Below are positions 43,267-52,732 of a stretch of DNA of 64,000 bases, in pieces. Under the pieces are notes generated by a model that worked only from the letters and a program-made list of their open reading frames with translations, was not told the origin of the DNA and ran no database searches. Every line of letters starts with the position of its first letter. Position 1 is the first letter of the stretch. A program made the position numbers and the translations under genes. The stretch comes from an uncultured Collinsella sp. (lineage in GTDB: Bacteria > Actinomycetota > Coriobacteriia > Coriobacteriales > Coriobacteriaceae), in NCBI GenBank assembly GCA_902493855.1, contig CABUQV010000001.1:136183-200182 (forward strand), read 5' to 3'.

Positions 43267-46200
43267 ATGGCGAACACCCAGAACTATATTAACCACCTGC
43301 TGCAGAACACCGGCATTACGCCGGCATGCAGCGAAGAAGAGCGCTTGGCTGCCGAAGATATCGCTCAGATCTTCCGCAACCACGGCTTTGACCCCGAGGT
43401 TCAGGAGTTCAATGCCCCGGCGCCCAGTAGGTTGGCATTTGCCGTTACCGGTATTCTTGCGTTTGCCGGCGCCCTGCTGATGGGCATCGGCGGCGGTATC
43501 GGCTTGGTCGGCACCTTGCTGGCCATTGTCGGCGCCGTTCTTTACGTGCTCGAGCGCACGGGCCACCCCGTGGTTTCGCGCCTGGGCAAGACGGGCGTGA
43601 GCCAAAATGTCATCGCCTACCACAAGGCCTCGGGCCCGCTCGCGTCCCCGCGTAACCGCCCGGTGGTCGTTGTCGCACACTACGACTCTCCCCGTGCTGA
43701 GCTGCTCGCCCGCGAGCCTTATGCTTCGTATCGTGCGCTCATCGCCAAGCTGTTGCCCGTTGCCACGGTTGCCCCCGCTGCCGTTGCCATCCTGCGTATT
43801 CTGCCGCTCCCCGGCGCGCTCAAGGTTCTGCTGTGGATTGTCGCGATCCTCGCTTCCCTCGTTGCACTCGCCAACGCGGTAAACATCATCTCTAACCGCC
43901 ACATTCTTCCCTATACGTCTGGCGCGGTGTGCAACAAGTCTTCTGTCGCCGCTATGCTCGGCGTTATGGACAACGTTGCTCCCTTCCAGGGCGAAAACGA
44001 GTTTCCCGACGATGTTCCGTTCGATACCTATTTTGGGGAGCAGAAGCGTCGTGCCGAGGAAATGGCGCGCGCGGCGGCGGAATATGCCGCGGCCCAGCAG
44101 CAAAACGACTACGGCAACACCATCGAGTATGAAGAGCCTACCTACGCCGAGGACGAATTCGGTCAGCCGATTGCTCCCGACGCTCAGACCGAGCCCGAAC
44201 AGGGTGAGGCTTTCGACGAGCAAATCGAGGGCTTTGAGGGTGCGTCTGCCGACGAGACGCTGATCGGCGCTATCGTGCCCGAGGATCAGAATCAGGCTGC
44301 CCAAGCCGAAGAGTTCAATGACGAGGTTCCCGCTGCCGAGCCGGCGGAGGAGTCTGCCGAGCCCGAGCCCAAGCTCTATCGCAACGCCGCCGGCAACATC
44401 CGCTTTGGTTCGGATGCCATCCGTGCGCTCGGAATGCTTCCCGAGTCCTGCACGCTCGATTACGAGGAGGGCGAGGAGCCAACGTTTGAGCCCGAGCCTG
44501 CCCCCGTCGTGGCTGCGCCTGCGCCCGTTGTCGCTGCGGATGATGAGTCTGCCGCGGTTACCGCTGCCGTTGCCGATCCCGAGGCGGTGTCCGCGTTCGA
44601 TCCCGCGGCAGGACTGGACATTTTGGCTCCCGCCGCGCCGGCGCAAGACGTTGCGGACGAGTCTGACGACGATTACGTTGAACAGCCGAGGCGCGTGTCT
44701 TACGAGAGCGATACTGATTTCTCGGCCGAGATTCCCGCGGCAACGCCGCATGCCGACATTGCATCCGCGTTCTCGTCGATTGGCGCCAGCGCTTCCAACT
44801 TCTTTAAGGGTGCGTTTGCAAAGGGCAAGAAATTTGTCGACGATTTCGAGGAGAAGCGCGCTGCCGCACGCGAGGCTGCCGAGCAGGAGGCTATCGCTCA
44901 GCAGCAGGCAGCCGAGGCGGCACGTGAGCTCGCGGCGCAAGAGTTCGAGCAGAACGAGGCTATGCAGTCCGCGCCCGTCGAAGCCGCCGAAGCTACAACG
45001 TCCTTTGAGTCCCAGCAACCGGCGTCCGCGGATGTTGTTGAAGCGACGACGTCTTTCGAGGCTCAGCAGCACGTCGATAGCACCATGTCGTTTGATGCCG
45101 CGCAGTTCGATTCCACGATAACGTTTGAAAAACAGGGCACCGCGATTGCCGAGCCCCTTCCTGTTTCCGATGAGCAGGGCGACGTGGCAGACGATGACGA
45201 GCCTGTTGATGCTGCCGAAATCCAAGATGCCGCCGAGGACGAGCCCGTCGAGGCCAACTCTGACGAAGAGCAATACGCGGCAGCCGAGCAAGATGATTCG
45301 ACCGAGGTCGAGCAGGAGGAAGTGCCTGCGGTTTCCGAGACTCCCGAGACGGATGAGTCGAGGCCTTATTCCACGCAGATTTTCACCATGCCGACCCCGA
45401 GTGGTTCCGGTGCCACGGTTGCCAATGTCGCTCCCACCCAGGACGAAACGGTCGATTCCCTTATGGCCCAGATTTCCTCCCAGGCATCGCCGCGCCCGCA
45501 GATGAATGTTCCCGATCCGGCGTCGGCACCGTCGCCTGCACCTTCCTCGTCTCCGCTGGCTTCGGTCCCCGATCCGTCGCTGCCGTCTATGAAGCAGGCA
45601 AACGTTGCGTCTCGCACGTCGCTGTTCGACCTTCCCGACCCCTCCGCACAGGTCAACGATCCCTTTGCTACTGCCCAGGGCCCCGAACCCACATCGGCAC
45701 CCGTTGCGCCTCCTATGCCCGTTGCGTCGGGCGCACAGCCGATCGAGACCATTTCGGCTCCCGCCCCGGCGGCACCCAAGTCTCGTAAGCGCGGCCTGGG
45801 TGGTCTGTTCGGCCGTAAAAAGAAAAACGAGCAGGACAGCATGAGTGACTGGCTGGGCGTCGAAGACGATTACGATGCCAAGAAGTCCGGTCGCGGTATC
45901 GGTTCGTGGGATAACTTCGAGGACGATAACGATGGCTGGAAGGGCGGCGCTACGTCTTCCGATGGCGCTTCTTCCGAAGATATGCTCTCGGCTGTCGCCT
46001 CTATGGGCGATGATGAGCTGCTCGGTCACGATATCTGGTTTGTGGCAACGGGCGCCTCGGATTGTGATGGCGCCGGCATGAAGGCCTTCTTGGCTTCGCA
46101 TCGCGATAAGCTCCGCGGCGTATTCTTCATCAATCTTGAATCCGTCGGCGCCGGTAGGCTTTCGGTGGTGACGGTCGAGGGCGAACAGCAGCTGCTCAAG

Positions 46201-46458
46201 GGCGATCGCCGCATCATGAACCTGGTCAGCAAGGTGTGCAAGTCGTTCCATGTCGATTGTGGCGCGCTCGAGATGCCCTATGCCAAGACCGATGCCTATG
46301 CCGCGCTCGAGGCGAGCCGCCGAGCCCTCACCATCGCCGGCGTGGACGGCACGCGTCTGGCTTGCGCTCGTACCGAGGACGACCTGCCCCACAATGTCAA
46401 CCCGACGAACATTGCCACGGTATCCGAGGTCGTGACCGAGGTTATCCGCCGTTCGTAG
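43267..46458 (+). CDS. M28-peptidase-like membrane protein split by a long acidic disordered region
   Basis: 1063 residues. Residues 1-240: peptidase-like start, two hydrophobic pairs (about 57-95 and 160-207) that look like membrane helices, and VVVVAHYDSPRAE with the first M28 metal His (138) and Asp (140). Where M28 enzymes have GA-x-DNASG the text is SGAVCNKSSVAAML, so the bridging Asp is lost. Residues about 245-905 are acidic, Ala/Glu/Pro-rich and repetitive (TTSFE units). Residues 911-1063 resume the fold (DIWFVATGASDCDGAGMKAF, FFINLESVGAG) and keep a late His (PHNVNPTN). The usual Glu-Glu pair is absent, so catalysis is doubtful. ATG at 43267 with TGTGGAG upstream. Confidence 0.8.
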   Translation: MANTQNYINHLLQNTGITPACSEEERLAAEDIAQIFRNHGFDPEVQEFNAPAPSRLAFAVTGILAFAGALLMGIGGGIGLVGTLLAIVGAVLYVLERTGHPVVSRLGKTGVSQNVIAYHKASGPLASPRNRPVVVVAHYDSPRAELLAREPYASYRALIAKLLPVATVAPAAVAILRILPLPGALKVLLWIVAILASLVALANAVNIISNRHILPYTSGAVCNKSSVAAMLGVMDNVAPFQGENEFPDDVPFDTYFGEQKRRAEEMARAAAEYAAAQQQNDYGNTIEYEEPTYAEDEFGQPIAPDAQTEPEQGEAFDEQIEGFEGASADETLIGAIVPEDQNQAAQAEEFNDEVPAAEPAEESAEPEPKLYRNAAGNIRFGSDAIRALGMLPESCTLDYEEGEEPTFEPEPAPVVAAPAPVVAADDESAAVTAAVADPEAVSAFDPAAGLDILAPAAPAQDVADESDDDYVEQPRRVSYESDTDFSAEIPAATPHADIASAFSSIGASASNFFKGAFAKGKKFVDDFEEKRAAAREAAEQEAIAQQQAAEAARELAAQEFEQNEAMQSAPVEAAEATTSFESQQPASADVVEATTSFEAQQHVDSTMSFDAAQFDSTITFEKQGTAIAEPLPVSDEQGDVADDDEPVDAAEIQDAAEDEPVEANSDEEQYAAAEQDDSTEVEQEEVPAVSETPETDESRPYSTQIFTMPTPSGSGATVANVAPTQDETVDSLMAQISSQASPRPQMNVPDPASAPSPAPSSSPLASVPDPSLPSMKQANVASRTSLFDLPDPSAQVNDPFATAQGPEPTSAPVAPPMPVASGAQPIETISAPAPAAPKSRKRGLGGLFGRKKKNEQDSMSDWLGVEDDYDAKKSGRGIGSWDNFEDDNDGWKGGATSSDGASSEDMLSAVASMGDDELLGHDIWFVATGASDCDGAGMKAFLASHRDKLRGVFFINLESVGAGRLSVVTVEGEQQLLKGDRRIMNLVSKVCKSFHVDCGALEMPYAKTDAYAALEASRRALTIAGVDGTRLACARTEDDLPHNVNPTNIATVSEVVTEVIRRS

Positions 46459-46479
46459 ACGGAGCTCTAAGGAGTCAAC

Positions 46480-46698
46480 GTGTTTTCGTATATTAAGCGC
46501 CATTGGCCTGTCTACGTGATTTTGACCTTGATTGCCATTGCGTTAGGATTTGGGGCTGCCTACATCGTGGGTGCAAAGGGCTCGACCCCCGCCTCCGCAA
46601 TCAGCGAAGAGGTGGAGCAAGAACAGAGTACGGGTGCCGATGGGATTCCTGAGTCCGAGCAGGCAATCGTTGATGGTGGATCTTCGTCTGCAGAGTAG
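46480..46698 (+). CDS. Small single-helix membrane protein
   Basis: 72 residues: short basic start, a membrane helix (VYVILTLIAIALGFGAAYIVG), then an acidic extracytoplasmic tail. GTG start with AAGGAG five bases upstream, 21 bp after the M28-like gene and before a terminator, so co-transcribed with it. Function unknown. Confidence 0.75.
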   Translation: MFSYIKRHWPVYVILTLIAIALGFGAAYIVGAKGSTPASAISEEVEQEQSTGADGIPESEQAIVDGGSSSAE

Positions 46699-46719
46699 AT
46701 ACGGCGATTTACATGATTG

Positions 46720-46756
46720 AAAGCGGGCGAGCCAGGGGACTGGCTCGCCCGCTTTT
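46720..46756 (+). terminator. Strong terminator, also usable from the minus strand
   Basis: AAAGCGGGCGAGCCAG / CTGGCTCGCCCGCTTT hairpin with T-run; lies between convergent genes. Confidence 0.9.
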
Positions 46757-46764
46757 TCATCGCG

Positions 46765-49700
46765 CTAGCGCTTCTTTGGGATCGACCTAAGGCGAGCGAA
46801 CCATAGGGCTGCGGCACCCGAGGTCAGGAGCGCGGTGATGCAAGCGGCGATGGGAGCTGATCCTGTTGCCGGTAGGTCCTGCGGTAGGGTACAGCGTTGA
46901 ATGACACGGTCATCGTCATGTGACTCAAGTTTATCGCCGCCGCCGTTGCGGCAAAGATCGACGTGTGCGCTGTTGGTGAGTGCGGTTTGGGGCGTATAAG
47001 CCGACGTCGCCTGCATGTGCACGATTGCGCCCCGAGCGTCTGTGCCAAGGATTGCTTTGGCATCGTCAAGATCGTCGTGCTCATCTTTGAGATCATCGCG
47101 GTTCCAAGAATCCGCATCGCTTCGAGTCGTAAAGTCGGCGGCTACCGCACCGTATTCAATTCGAATGCCCGTTACGACGGTATTGGATGCAAGGTCGAGT
47201 TCTTTCGCCTCGAGTGTGGTGGATTCCGTGGTCGAGATATCCGCCTTCCAGAGGTGCCAACCGTCGTAATCGACGAGGCGGCAATCCTCACCCAGACTTT
47301 CCCTTACTTCGTCGGACTCAAGCCAAGGATTTTCGTGCCCATCGTCAAGTGTCGCGTTTGCCGGCTCATCGACGTCTGTCGAGTCCAACGGCGTCGTGCG
47401 ATACCACACGTTGCACAGACCATTGAGGTCGCCGATGGCGACGGGGGTTTCGATTGAGACGAATCTCGCTGTATCGTCCTCGGCACACTCAAGATCATCG
47501 GTAAGTGTGAACTCATCAACCCAGGTAGTTGAATTGTTTCGAGCGTCGATGGTATAGGAGAAAAGCCCATCCGTATTGGTTTGCATCGCGGCACGGTTTT
47601 TACCATCGCCGTTAGCCAACAGGCCCTTTTCGATAGGTTGGACAAGTTCCTGACGCTTGTCGACCTGCCCCTTGATTTCGATGGGCGCATCCTTCATCGC
47701 GACGGATTGGACTTCTCCCGTATCCTTTATTTCAAACGTTATCTCCTCGGCAAGGTCATAGGTCCGCGGAGACATCATTTCGCGCAACGAGTAGGTGCCG
47801 GGTGCAAGATGTTCGACGCGGTGTGGCTTGTCGGATGAGGTCCAGGAGTCTATTTCGGTTTTATCGGGACCATATAAGGTGAGCTGTGCGCCTCCCACTT
47901 CCTGCTCACCGCTTGCATCGACCTTGGAGATATCAACCTTGGTGTAATCGTCGGATACGTTAAGCCGTGCTTCTACAACGGGTGTTTTCTGGTCGGCATA
48001 AGTAAGGTCGACAATATGGGTTGTCTGATCGAGCAAGAAGCCTGCCGGCGCTTGAGTCTCGACAACCTCGTAGCGTGCGGTGTCAGATCCCAGTGGGAGG
48101 TTGTCCGCGCGTGCTTCTCCAGTTTCATCCGTCGTGACGGTCGCGACAGTCTCACCGTCGAGCGCGGCAATGCTACCGTCGGGGCGCACGATATCACCCG
48201 AGGCACGGATCTCAAAGACGGCGCCCGCGAGGCTGCTCCCGTCTATGGCATCGGTTTTAACGATTCTGATGTTTCCGGTCGCGGCGTGGTCATAATACGA
48301 GGCGATTGCAACGGGCGTTAGGTTCATGTCGGTGGGTATGTTTACCTCGATCTCTTCGCCGACAAGATAGGGCTCTTTGGCCGAGGTTTCGCGTACATAA
48401 TAGGTGCCCGGCACGAGCGATTCGGGCAGTGTGACGGTCCCGGTCGCGTCAGTCGTAAAGGTGTCCATTACGTTATGTGCTGGATACCAGCAAGTTTGTG
48501 AGACAGGTTCGTGATTGCTGTCGAGGAGTTGGAAGGTGAATCCGGCTAGGGGAACAGAAGCGCCTGTTTGGGCATCGCGTTTTACAATCTGGAGATGCGT
48601 CGACAGAGCGTGGTTGTCTACGATATATTGAAGCTCGGCGCCGTCGGAAATCTGATTGGCCCCGACGGTCCATTCCCCTGCACGTTTAAAACCCTCGGGG
48701 ACGGTTTCCGGAACCTCGCGAACCGTGTAGCCGGCACGGTCGTATGGGACGGCTCCGTGGACACCGGCGGGTCGCTTGCCTGTGCCGAACCATGCTTCGG
48801 GCTGATCTTTGGTGGAGGCAAAGCCATAGATGTTTGTGGTCAGTGTGCCAACAACCTGCTGAGAGCTGTTGCTGACAACCTCAAAGACAACACCACCCGC
48901 CGGCTGCTCCAGGCCGGATTGGTCGCTATTGCCGTAATCCTTGAATTTGGAAATCTCAAGGTTAAACGCAATGGGGATATCGGAAACGCGAGATTCGATC
49001 TCGACCACGCCTGAATCGCCGAGTTGGTCGGCTCCAACGGTATAGGTCCAGCTGTCGTTGGATGGCAGGTAGCCCTCGGGGGCTTTTGATTCGTAGATGG
49101 TAAAGGTTCCTAAGGGGACATCGGCGAGGGTGGCCCGACCGCTTTCGTCGGTCGTGAGGATTTGTGCCCATCCAGGGGTTGATTGCGACACACACGTGAA
49201 CTCTGCTCCTGCGAGTGAAGATCCCACCTGGGGGCCGGCATTCGTCGCGGCATCGAGTTTTACGATACGCAGATTGATGGTGCCGGGCTGTTCATCAATG
49301 GCGGCCCGCCCGCCGTCATTCCCCGTGGTAAAGGCAATACGATCGTGGCGGGGGACATAGCCGGCCGGCGCCTTCGTTTCAACTAGGTAGTATGCCGTGT
49401 TGGGCAGAAGTGTTGCTTGCGCTCGACCGTTGCTGTCCATCTTGATGGTGCCGACACGCGCGCCGCTGGCGCTCTCAAAAATATCGAATGTTGCCCCGGT
49501 AAACTGATAGGTATTGTTTCCGCTGGTAATAACGGTGTTAGCAGACTGCTTTTGGAAGGAAACAGAGACCGCCGGCAGTACATAGAGCATGTCTTGACGT
49601 TTGCTGCCGCCCGATACGGCCCCTAGATAGCGTCGCGCGCGGTGCGGAGCGGCTTTGATGCTTCCTGATTTTGCGCTGTCGTGGAGCCACCGCGCAGCCG

Positions 49701-50196
49701 CCACGACTTCATTGTCGGCGGTAAAGTGTCCGCTCTTGGTTTTACCCTGAGCGGTCGTGTAGGAGTAGGTGCCGTCGACATGGGTAGTGCCGTTGAGCAT
49801 CCATACGGCAAGCTGGGTGGCGGCGCGGGCGCGATCGGGTGAAAGATGGTAACCGCCAAACGACGTGGTGGTGGGATATCCGTGACAAACGATTGCCGCG
49901 AACTCGTCGTCGAGCCACACCCAGCCTTGATCAAAGTTGAGCCATGGGCCGCCCGGTTTGGTGGGGCCGGGGCGCTCCTGGTTCATGCAGTAGGCAATTG
50001 AGGTGTCTTGAGCTTCATACTTGCCGATGAAGAAGGGCCCACAATCATCGCTAATAGTGCGGAAGCCGAGCTGGTCGTAGCCATCGACGGCAAATGCGGC
50101 TCCCGGTGCCAGGCAGCCGAAAAGCAGGAAGAGGAGCAGGAGCAGCGGACCTGTTGCGATTGCGCTGTGGACAGAGTGCATGGGTGCGTTGGACAT
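46765..50196 (-). CDS. Sortase-anchored thioester adhesin with SpaA/Cna-B-like repeats
   Basis: 1143 residues. Signal peptide (about 14-36). The N-terminal thioester domain has Cys70 (IAYCMNQ) and Gln128 in ATQLAVW, the TQXA pair able to form a Cys-Gln thioester that binds host surfaces covalently. It is followed by about six SpaA/prealbumin-like domains, each ending in an E-box such as YYLVETKAPAGY, FTIYESKAPEGY, YYVRETSAKEPY, YEVVETQAPAGF and YSLREMMS, expected to hold isopeptide bonds. A less regular domain follows, then LPATG at 1108-1112, a hydrophobic helix and KKR for sortase anchoring. AAGGAG six bases before the ATG. No sortase gene lies in the window. Confidence 0.93.
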   Translation of the reverse strand: MSNAPMHSVHSAIATGPLLLLLFLLFGCLAPGAAFAVDGYDQLGFRTISDDCGPFFIGKYEAQDTSIAYCMNQERPGPTKPGGPWLNFDQGWVWLDDEFAAIVCHGYPTTTSFGGYHLSPDRARAATQLAVWMLNGTTHVDGTYSYTTAQGKTKSGHFTADNEVVAAARWLHDSAKSGSIKAAPHRARRYLGAVSGGSKRQDMLYVLPAVSVSFQKQSANTVITSGNNTYQFTGATFDIFESASGARVGTIKMDSNGRAQATLLPNTAYYLVETKAPAGYVPRHDRIAFTTGNDGGRAAIDEQPGTINLRIVKLDAATNAGPQVGSSLAGAEFTCVSQSTPGWAQILTTDESGRATLADVPLGTFTIYESKAPEGYLPSNDSWTYTVGADQLGDSGVVEIESRVSDIPIAFNLEISKFKDYGNSDQSGLEQPAGGVVFEVVSNSSQQVVGTLTTNIYGFASTKDQPEAWFGTGKRPAGVHGAVPYDRAGYTVREVPETVPEGFKRAGEWTVGANQISDGAELQYIVDNHALSTHLQIVKRDAQTGASVPLAGFTFQLLDSNHEPVSQTCWYPAHNVMDTFTTDATGTVTLPESLVPGTYYVRETSAKEPYLVGEEIEVNIPTDMNLTPVAIASYYDHAATGNIRIVKTDAIDGSSLAGAVFEIRASGDIVRPDGSIAALDGETVATVTTDETGEARADNLPLGSDTARYEVVETQAPAGFLLDQTTHIVDLTYADQKTPVVEARLNVSDDYTKVDISKVDASGEQEVGGAQLTLYGPDKTEIDSWTSSDKPHRVEHLAPGTYSLREMMSPRTYDLAEEITFEIKDTGEVQSVAMKDAPIEIKGQVDKRQELVQPIEKGLLANGDGKNRAAMQTNTDGLFSYTIDARNNSTTWVDEFTLTDDLECAEDDTARFVSIETPVAIGDLNGLCNVWYRTTPLDSTDVDEPANATLDDGHENPWLESDEVRESLGEDCRLVDYDGWHLWKADISTTESTTLEAKELDLASNTVVTGIRIEYGAVAADFTTRSDADSWNRDDLKDEHDDLDDAKAILGTDARGAIVHMQATSAYTPQTALTNSAHVDLCRNGGGDKLESHDDDRVIQRCTLPQDLPATGSAPIAACITALLTSGAAALWFARLRSIPKKR

Positions 50197-50450
50197 GGCT
50201 GCTCCTTATCCCTCGTGCGCCGCATGGGGAGGTTGCGACGCGTAGGATGAGGCTACCCCCGAGGCTCATGCGGGTAAGTACCGGAGCCTGACCAAAAGCT
50301 TGCCCGATTTCTGACAAATCGAGCTCAAATACAACAATCAGATAAAAGTGCAGGTAGAAGATGGTAAGAAAAGAAAGACAAAGGTCCTCATCTCCACAAT
50401 TGGCGCGGTTTTCAAACGATTCTCCACAGCTAAAACAAGCATCGACACCC

Positions 50451-50480
50451 TTGTATCGAACAAGACAACCGCGTTATACT
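50451..50480 (+). promoter_or_regulatory. Promoter of tRNA-Gly
   Basis: TTGTAT, 18-bp spacer, TATACT, 13 bases before the tRNA. Confidence 0.65.
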
Positions 50481-50493
50481 ATCCCCCACATAT

Positions 50494-50568
50494 GCGGGCA
50501 TCGCCAAGTGGTAAGGCATCAGCTTCCCAAGCTGACACTCGCGGGTTCGAGTCCCGTTGCCCGCTCCA
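50494..50568 (+). tRNA. tRNA-Gly (anticodon CCC)
   Basis: Acceptor GCGGGCA / TGCCCGC, anticodon loop TTCCCAA (CCC), T-arm GGGTTCGAGTCCC, CCA encoded. Confidence 0.97.
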
Positions 50569-50579
50569 TTCGAATTTCA

Positions 50580-50612
50580 GGCACGGTAACGTTTCGTTAC
50601 CGTGCCTTTTTC
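50580..50612 (+). terminator. Terminator of tRNA-Gly
   Basis: GGCACGGTAAC / GTTACCGTGCC hairpin with a five-T tail. Confidence 0.9.
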
Positions 50613-50620
50613 AATAAAGT

Positions 50621-50891
50621 GCCGGGACTCGAACCCGACAGGGTGCGAGCGTTAAATAAACGCGAAGCGTTTATAGCGAGCAGGCAAGGTCGCCGATAGG
50701 CGACCGCAGCCGGTGCGTATTTGCGAAGCAAATACGCAGACGTCCCGTTGCCCGCTCCATGGAGCAAGGAAGATTTCGGGAATGGTAGATTCAGCCTGCT
50801 TTGCTCCCACACTTCCCCGGATCTCGGTATGCCACCGCAGCCGGTGCGGATTTGCGAAGCAAATAACGCAGACGTCCCGTTGCTCGCTCCA
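50621..50891 (+). repeat. tRNA-Gly-derived repeat array with mini-hairpins
   Basis: An inverted T-arm (CGGGACTCGAACCC, 50623-50636) is followed by palindromes (ATAAACGCGAAGCGTTTAT; GGTCGCC-GATA-GGCGACC). Then come two direct 57/58-bp units at 50703-50759 and 50834-50891. Each unit has ACCGCAGCCGGTGCG, a TTTGCGAAGCAAA hairpin and the tRNA-Gly 3' tail GTCCCGTTGCCCGCTCCA (one change in the second). No gene is visible from 50621 to 50993; a TACAAT box at 50944-50949 may belong to purB. Confidence 0.85.
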
Positions 50892-50993
50892 ATTCCAAAA
50901 TGTTAGGTTAATGCCTGCTGCCCATACTTGCACCTGCGCACGGTACAATGGTTGGGTTACGACCAACGTGCCAATAACCAAAAAGGAGCCGCT

Positions 50994-52340
50994 ATGATCG
51001 ATCGCTATACCCGCCCGGAGATGGGACACATCTTCTCCCTCGAGAACAAGTACGCCATTTGGCAGGAGATCGAGGTTCTGGCCTGCGAGGCCCAGGCGGA
51101 GCTCGGCAAGATCGGTATTTCCAAAGACGAGGCCCAGTGGATCCGCGACCATGCCAACTTTGAGAAGGCGAAGGTCGATGAGATCGAGGAAGTCACGCGC
51201 CACGACGTCATTGCCTTTCTGACCAACATGAAGGAATACATCGATGCCGATGTTCCCGAGGGCGACCCCAAGCCCAGCCGCTGGGTTCACTATGGCATGA
51301 CCAGCTCGGATCTGGGCGACACGGCCCTGTGCTACCAGCTCACCCAGGCCTGCGACCTGATCATCGAGGACGTCAAGAAGCTCGGCGAGATTTGCAAGCG
51401 TCGCGCCTTTGAGGAGCGCAACACGCTCTGTGCCGGCCGCACTCATGGCATCCACGCCGAGCCGATGACCTTCGGCATGAAGTTTGGCTCTTGGGCCTGG
51501 GAGCTCAAGCGCGATCTGGATCGTCTTGAGGACGCCCGCAAGAATGTTGCCTTCGGTGCTATCTCGGGCGCTGTCGGCACGTACAGCTCCATCGAGCCGT
51601 TCGTCGAGGAGTATGTCTGCGAGCACCTGGGCCTGGTTCACGACCCGCTGTCCACGCAGGTTATCAGCCGCGACCATCACGCCTATCTCGCCGGCGTTCT
51701 CGCCACCACCGCAGCCACCTGCGAGCGCATCGCTACCGAGGTCCGCAATCTGCAGAAGACTGATACGCTCGAGGCCGAGGAGCCGTTCCGTAAGGGCCAA
51801 AAGGGCAGCTCAGCCATGCCGCACAAGCGCAATCCCATCACCATGGAGAAAGTCTGCGGTCTGTCGCGCGTCGTGAAGTCCAACGCCCAGGTTGCCTTCG
51901 ATAACGTCGCCCTGTGGCACGAGCGTGACATTTCGCACTCCTCTGCCGAGCGCGTCGCCCAGGCCGATAGCTTCATCGCCCTCGACCACATGTTCCAGTG
52001 CCTCATCCGCGTTATCGACGGCCTGCAGCTGTATCCCGCCCGCATGATGGCCAACCTCAATAAGACCCGCGGCCTCATCTTCTCTTCCAAGGTACTGCTC
52101 GCCCTCGTCGACACGGGCATCACCCGCGAGGACGCGTACGCCATTGTGCAGGAGAACGCTATGGCAACCTGGCACGAGGTACAGGATTGTGTCTCCGGCC
52201 CCACCTTTAAGGAGCGTCTCGAGGCCGACCCGCGCTGCACCGTCAGCCAGGAGAAGCTCGACGAGATCTTTGATCCGTGGGACTTCCTCACCCGTATCGA
52301 CACGGTCTTTGATCGTCTGGAGCAGCTGAGCTTCGAGTAG
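50994..52340 (+). CDS. purB: Adenylosuccinate lyase
   Basis: 448 residues. Fumarase/aspartase superfamily signature GSSAMPHKRNP with the flexible Ser loop, and TSSDLGDTA and GRTHGIHAEPMTFG. It splits SAICAR and adenylosuccinate, acting twice in purine synthesis, after purC and after purA. ATG with AAAAGGAG upstream. Longer in-frame upstream reading lacks a ribosome binding site. Confidence 0.96.
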   Translation: MIDRYTRPEMGHIFSLENKYAIWQEIEVLACEAQAELGKIGISKDEAQWIRDHANFEKAKVDEIEEVTRHDVIAFLTNMKEYIDADVPEGDPKPSRWVHYGMTSSDLGDTALCYQLTQACDLIIEDVKKLGEICKRRAFEERNTLCAGRTHGIHAEPMTFGMKFGSWAWELKRDLDRLEDARKNVAFGAISGAVGTYSSIEPFVEEYVCEHLGLVHDPLSTQVISRDHHAYLAGVLATTAATCERIATEVRNLQKTDTLEAEEPFRKGQKGSSAMPHKRNPITMEKVCGLSRVVKSNAQVAFDNVALWHERDISHSSAERVAQADSFIALDHMFQCLIRVIDGLQLYPARMMANLNKTRGLIFSSKVLLALVDTGITREDAYAIVQENAMATWHEVQDCVSGPTFKERLEADPRCTVSQEKLDEIFDPWDFLTRIDTVFDRLEQLSFE

Positions 52341-52365
52341 GTTCGGGCATAACGTTAGCTTTTTA

Positions 52366-52404
52366 GGGCGCTTTGCTGGTAATGTGTGTTGCCGGCAAAG
52401 CGCC
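52366..52404 (+). terminator. Hairpin after purB
   Basis: GGCGCTTTGCTGG / CCGGCAAAGCGCC with a 12-base loop; no T-run, so a weak or Rho-assisted terminator. Confidence 0.5.
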
Positions 52405-52407
52405 TCG

Positions 52408-52436
52408 TTGCATTTAGGGAAAGACGGGGATAATAG
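52408..52436 (+). promoter_or_regulatory. Promoter of the TSCPD-lipoprotein pair
   Basis: TTGCAT, 17-bp spacer, TAATAG, about 30 bases before the ATG at 52469. Confidence 0.65.
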
Positions 52437-52468
52437 TCGTCTCGAATAACATTCTGAGAGGGGATCGC

Positions 52469-52732
52469 ATGATTTCGTTTGATTACAAGCCACAGGGCGT
52501 GTGTGCTCGCAATATTCACCTTGACCTTTCCGATGACGGCAACAAGGTGATGGGCGTTGAATTTACCGGCGGCTGCGACGGCAATCTCAAGGCTATCTCC
52601 AAGCTGGTCGAGGGCGCTCCTGCCGATCGCGTAATCGAGGTTCTCGCCGGTAATACCTGCGGTATGAAAAAGACCTCCTGCGCCGACCAGCTTACACGCG
52701 CTATCGAGGCCGCTCGCGCCGAGATCGCCTAA
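52469..52732 (+). CDS. TSCPD-domain protein
   Basis: 87 residues. The family pattern is complete: GVCARNIHLDL, VEFTGGCDGNLKAISKLVEG, NTCGMKKTSCADQL, with conserved cysteines. This stand-alone domain (as in TIGR03905) also occurs at the end of class II ribonucleotide reductases; its own role is unknown, possibly metal or nucleotide related. GAGAGGGG precedes the ATG. Its stop overlaps the next start (TAATG). Confidence 0.88.
   Translation: MISFDYKPQGVCARNIHLDLSDDGNKVMGVEFTGGCDGNLKAISKLVEGAPADRVIEVLAGNTCGMKKTSCADQLTRAIEAARAEIA

Noticed and set aside
43216..46503. 1095-codon minus-strand frame opposite the M28-like gene
   Set aside because: Arg/Gly/Leu-rich shadow. The plus-strand frame has a ribosome binding site, membrane helices and recognisable M28 blocks.
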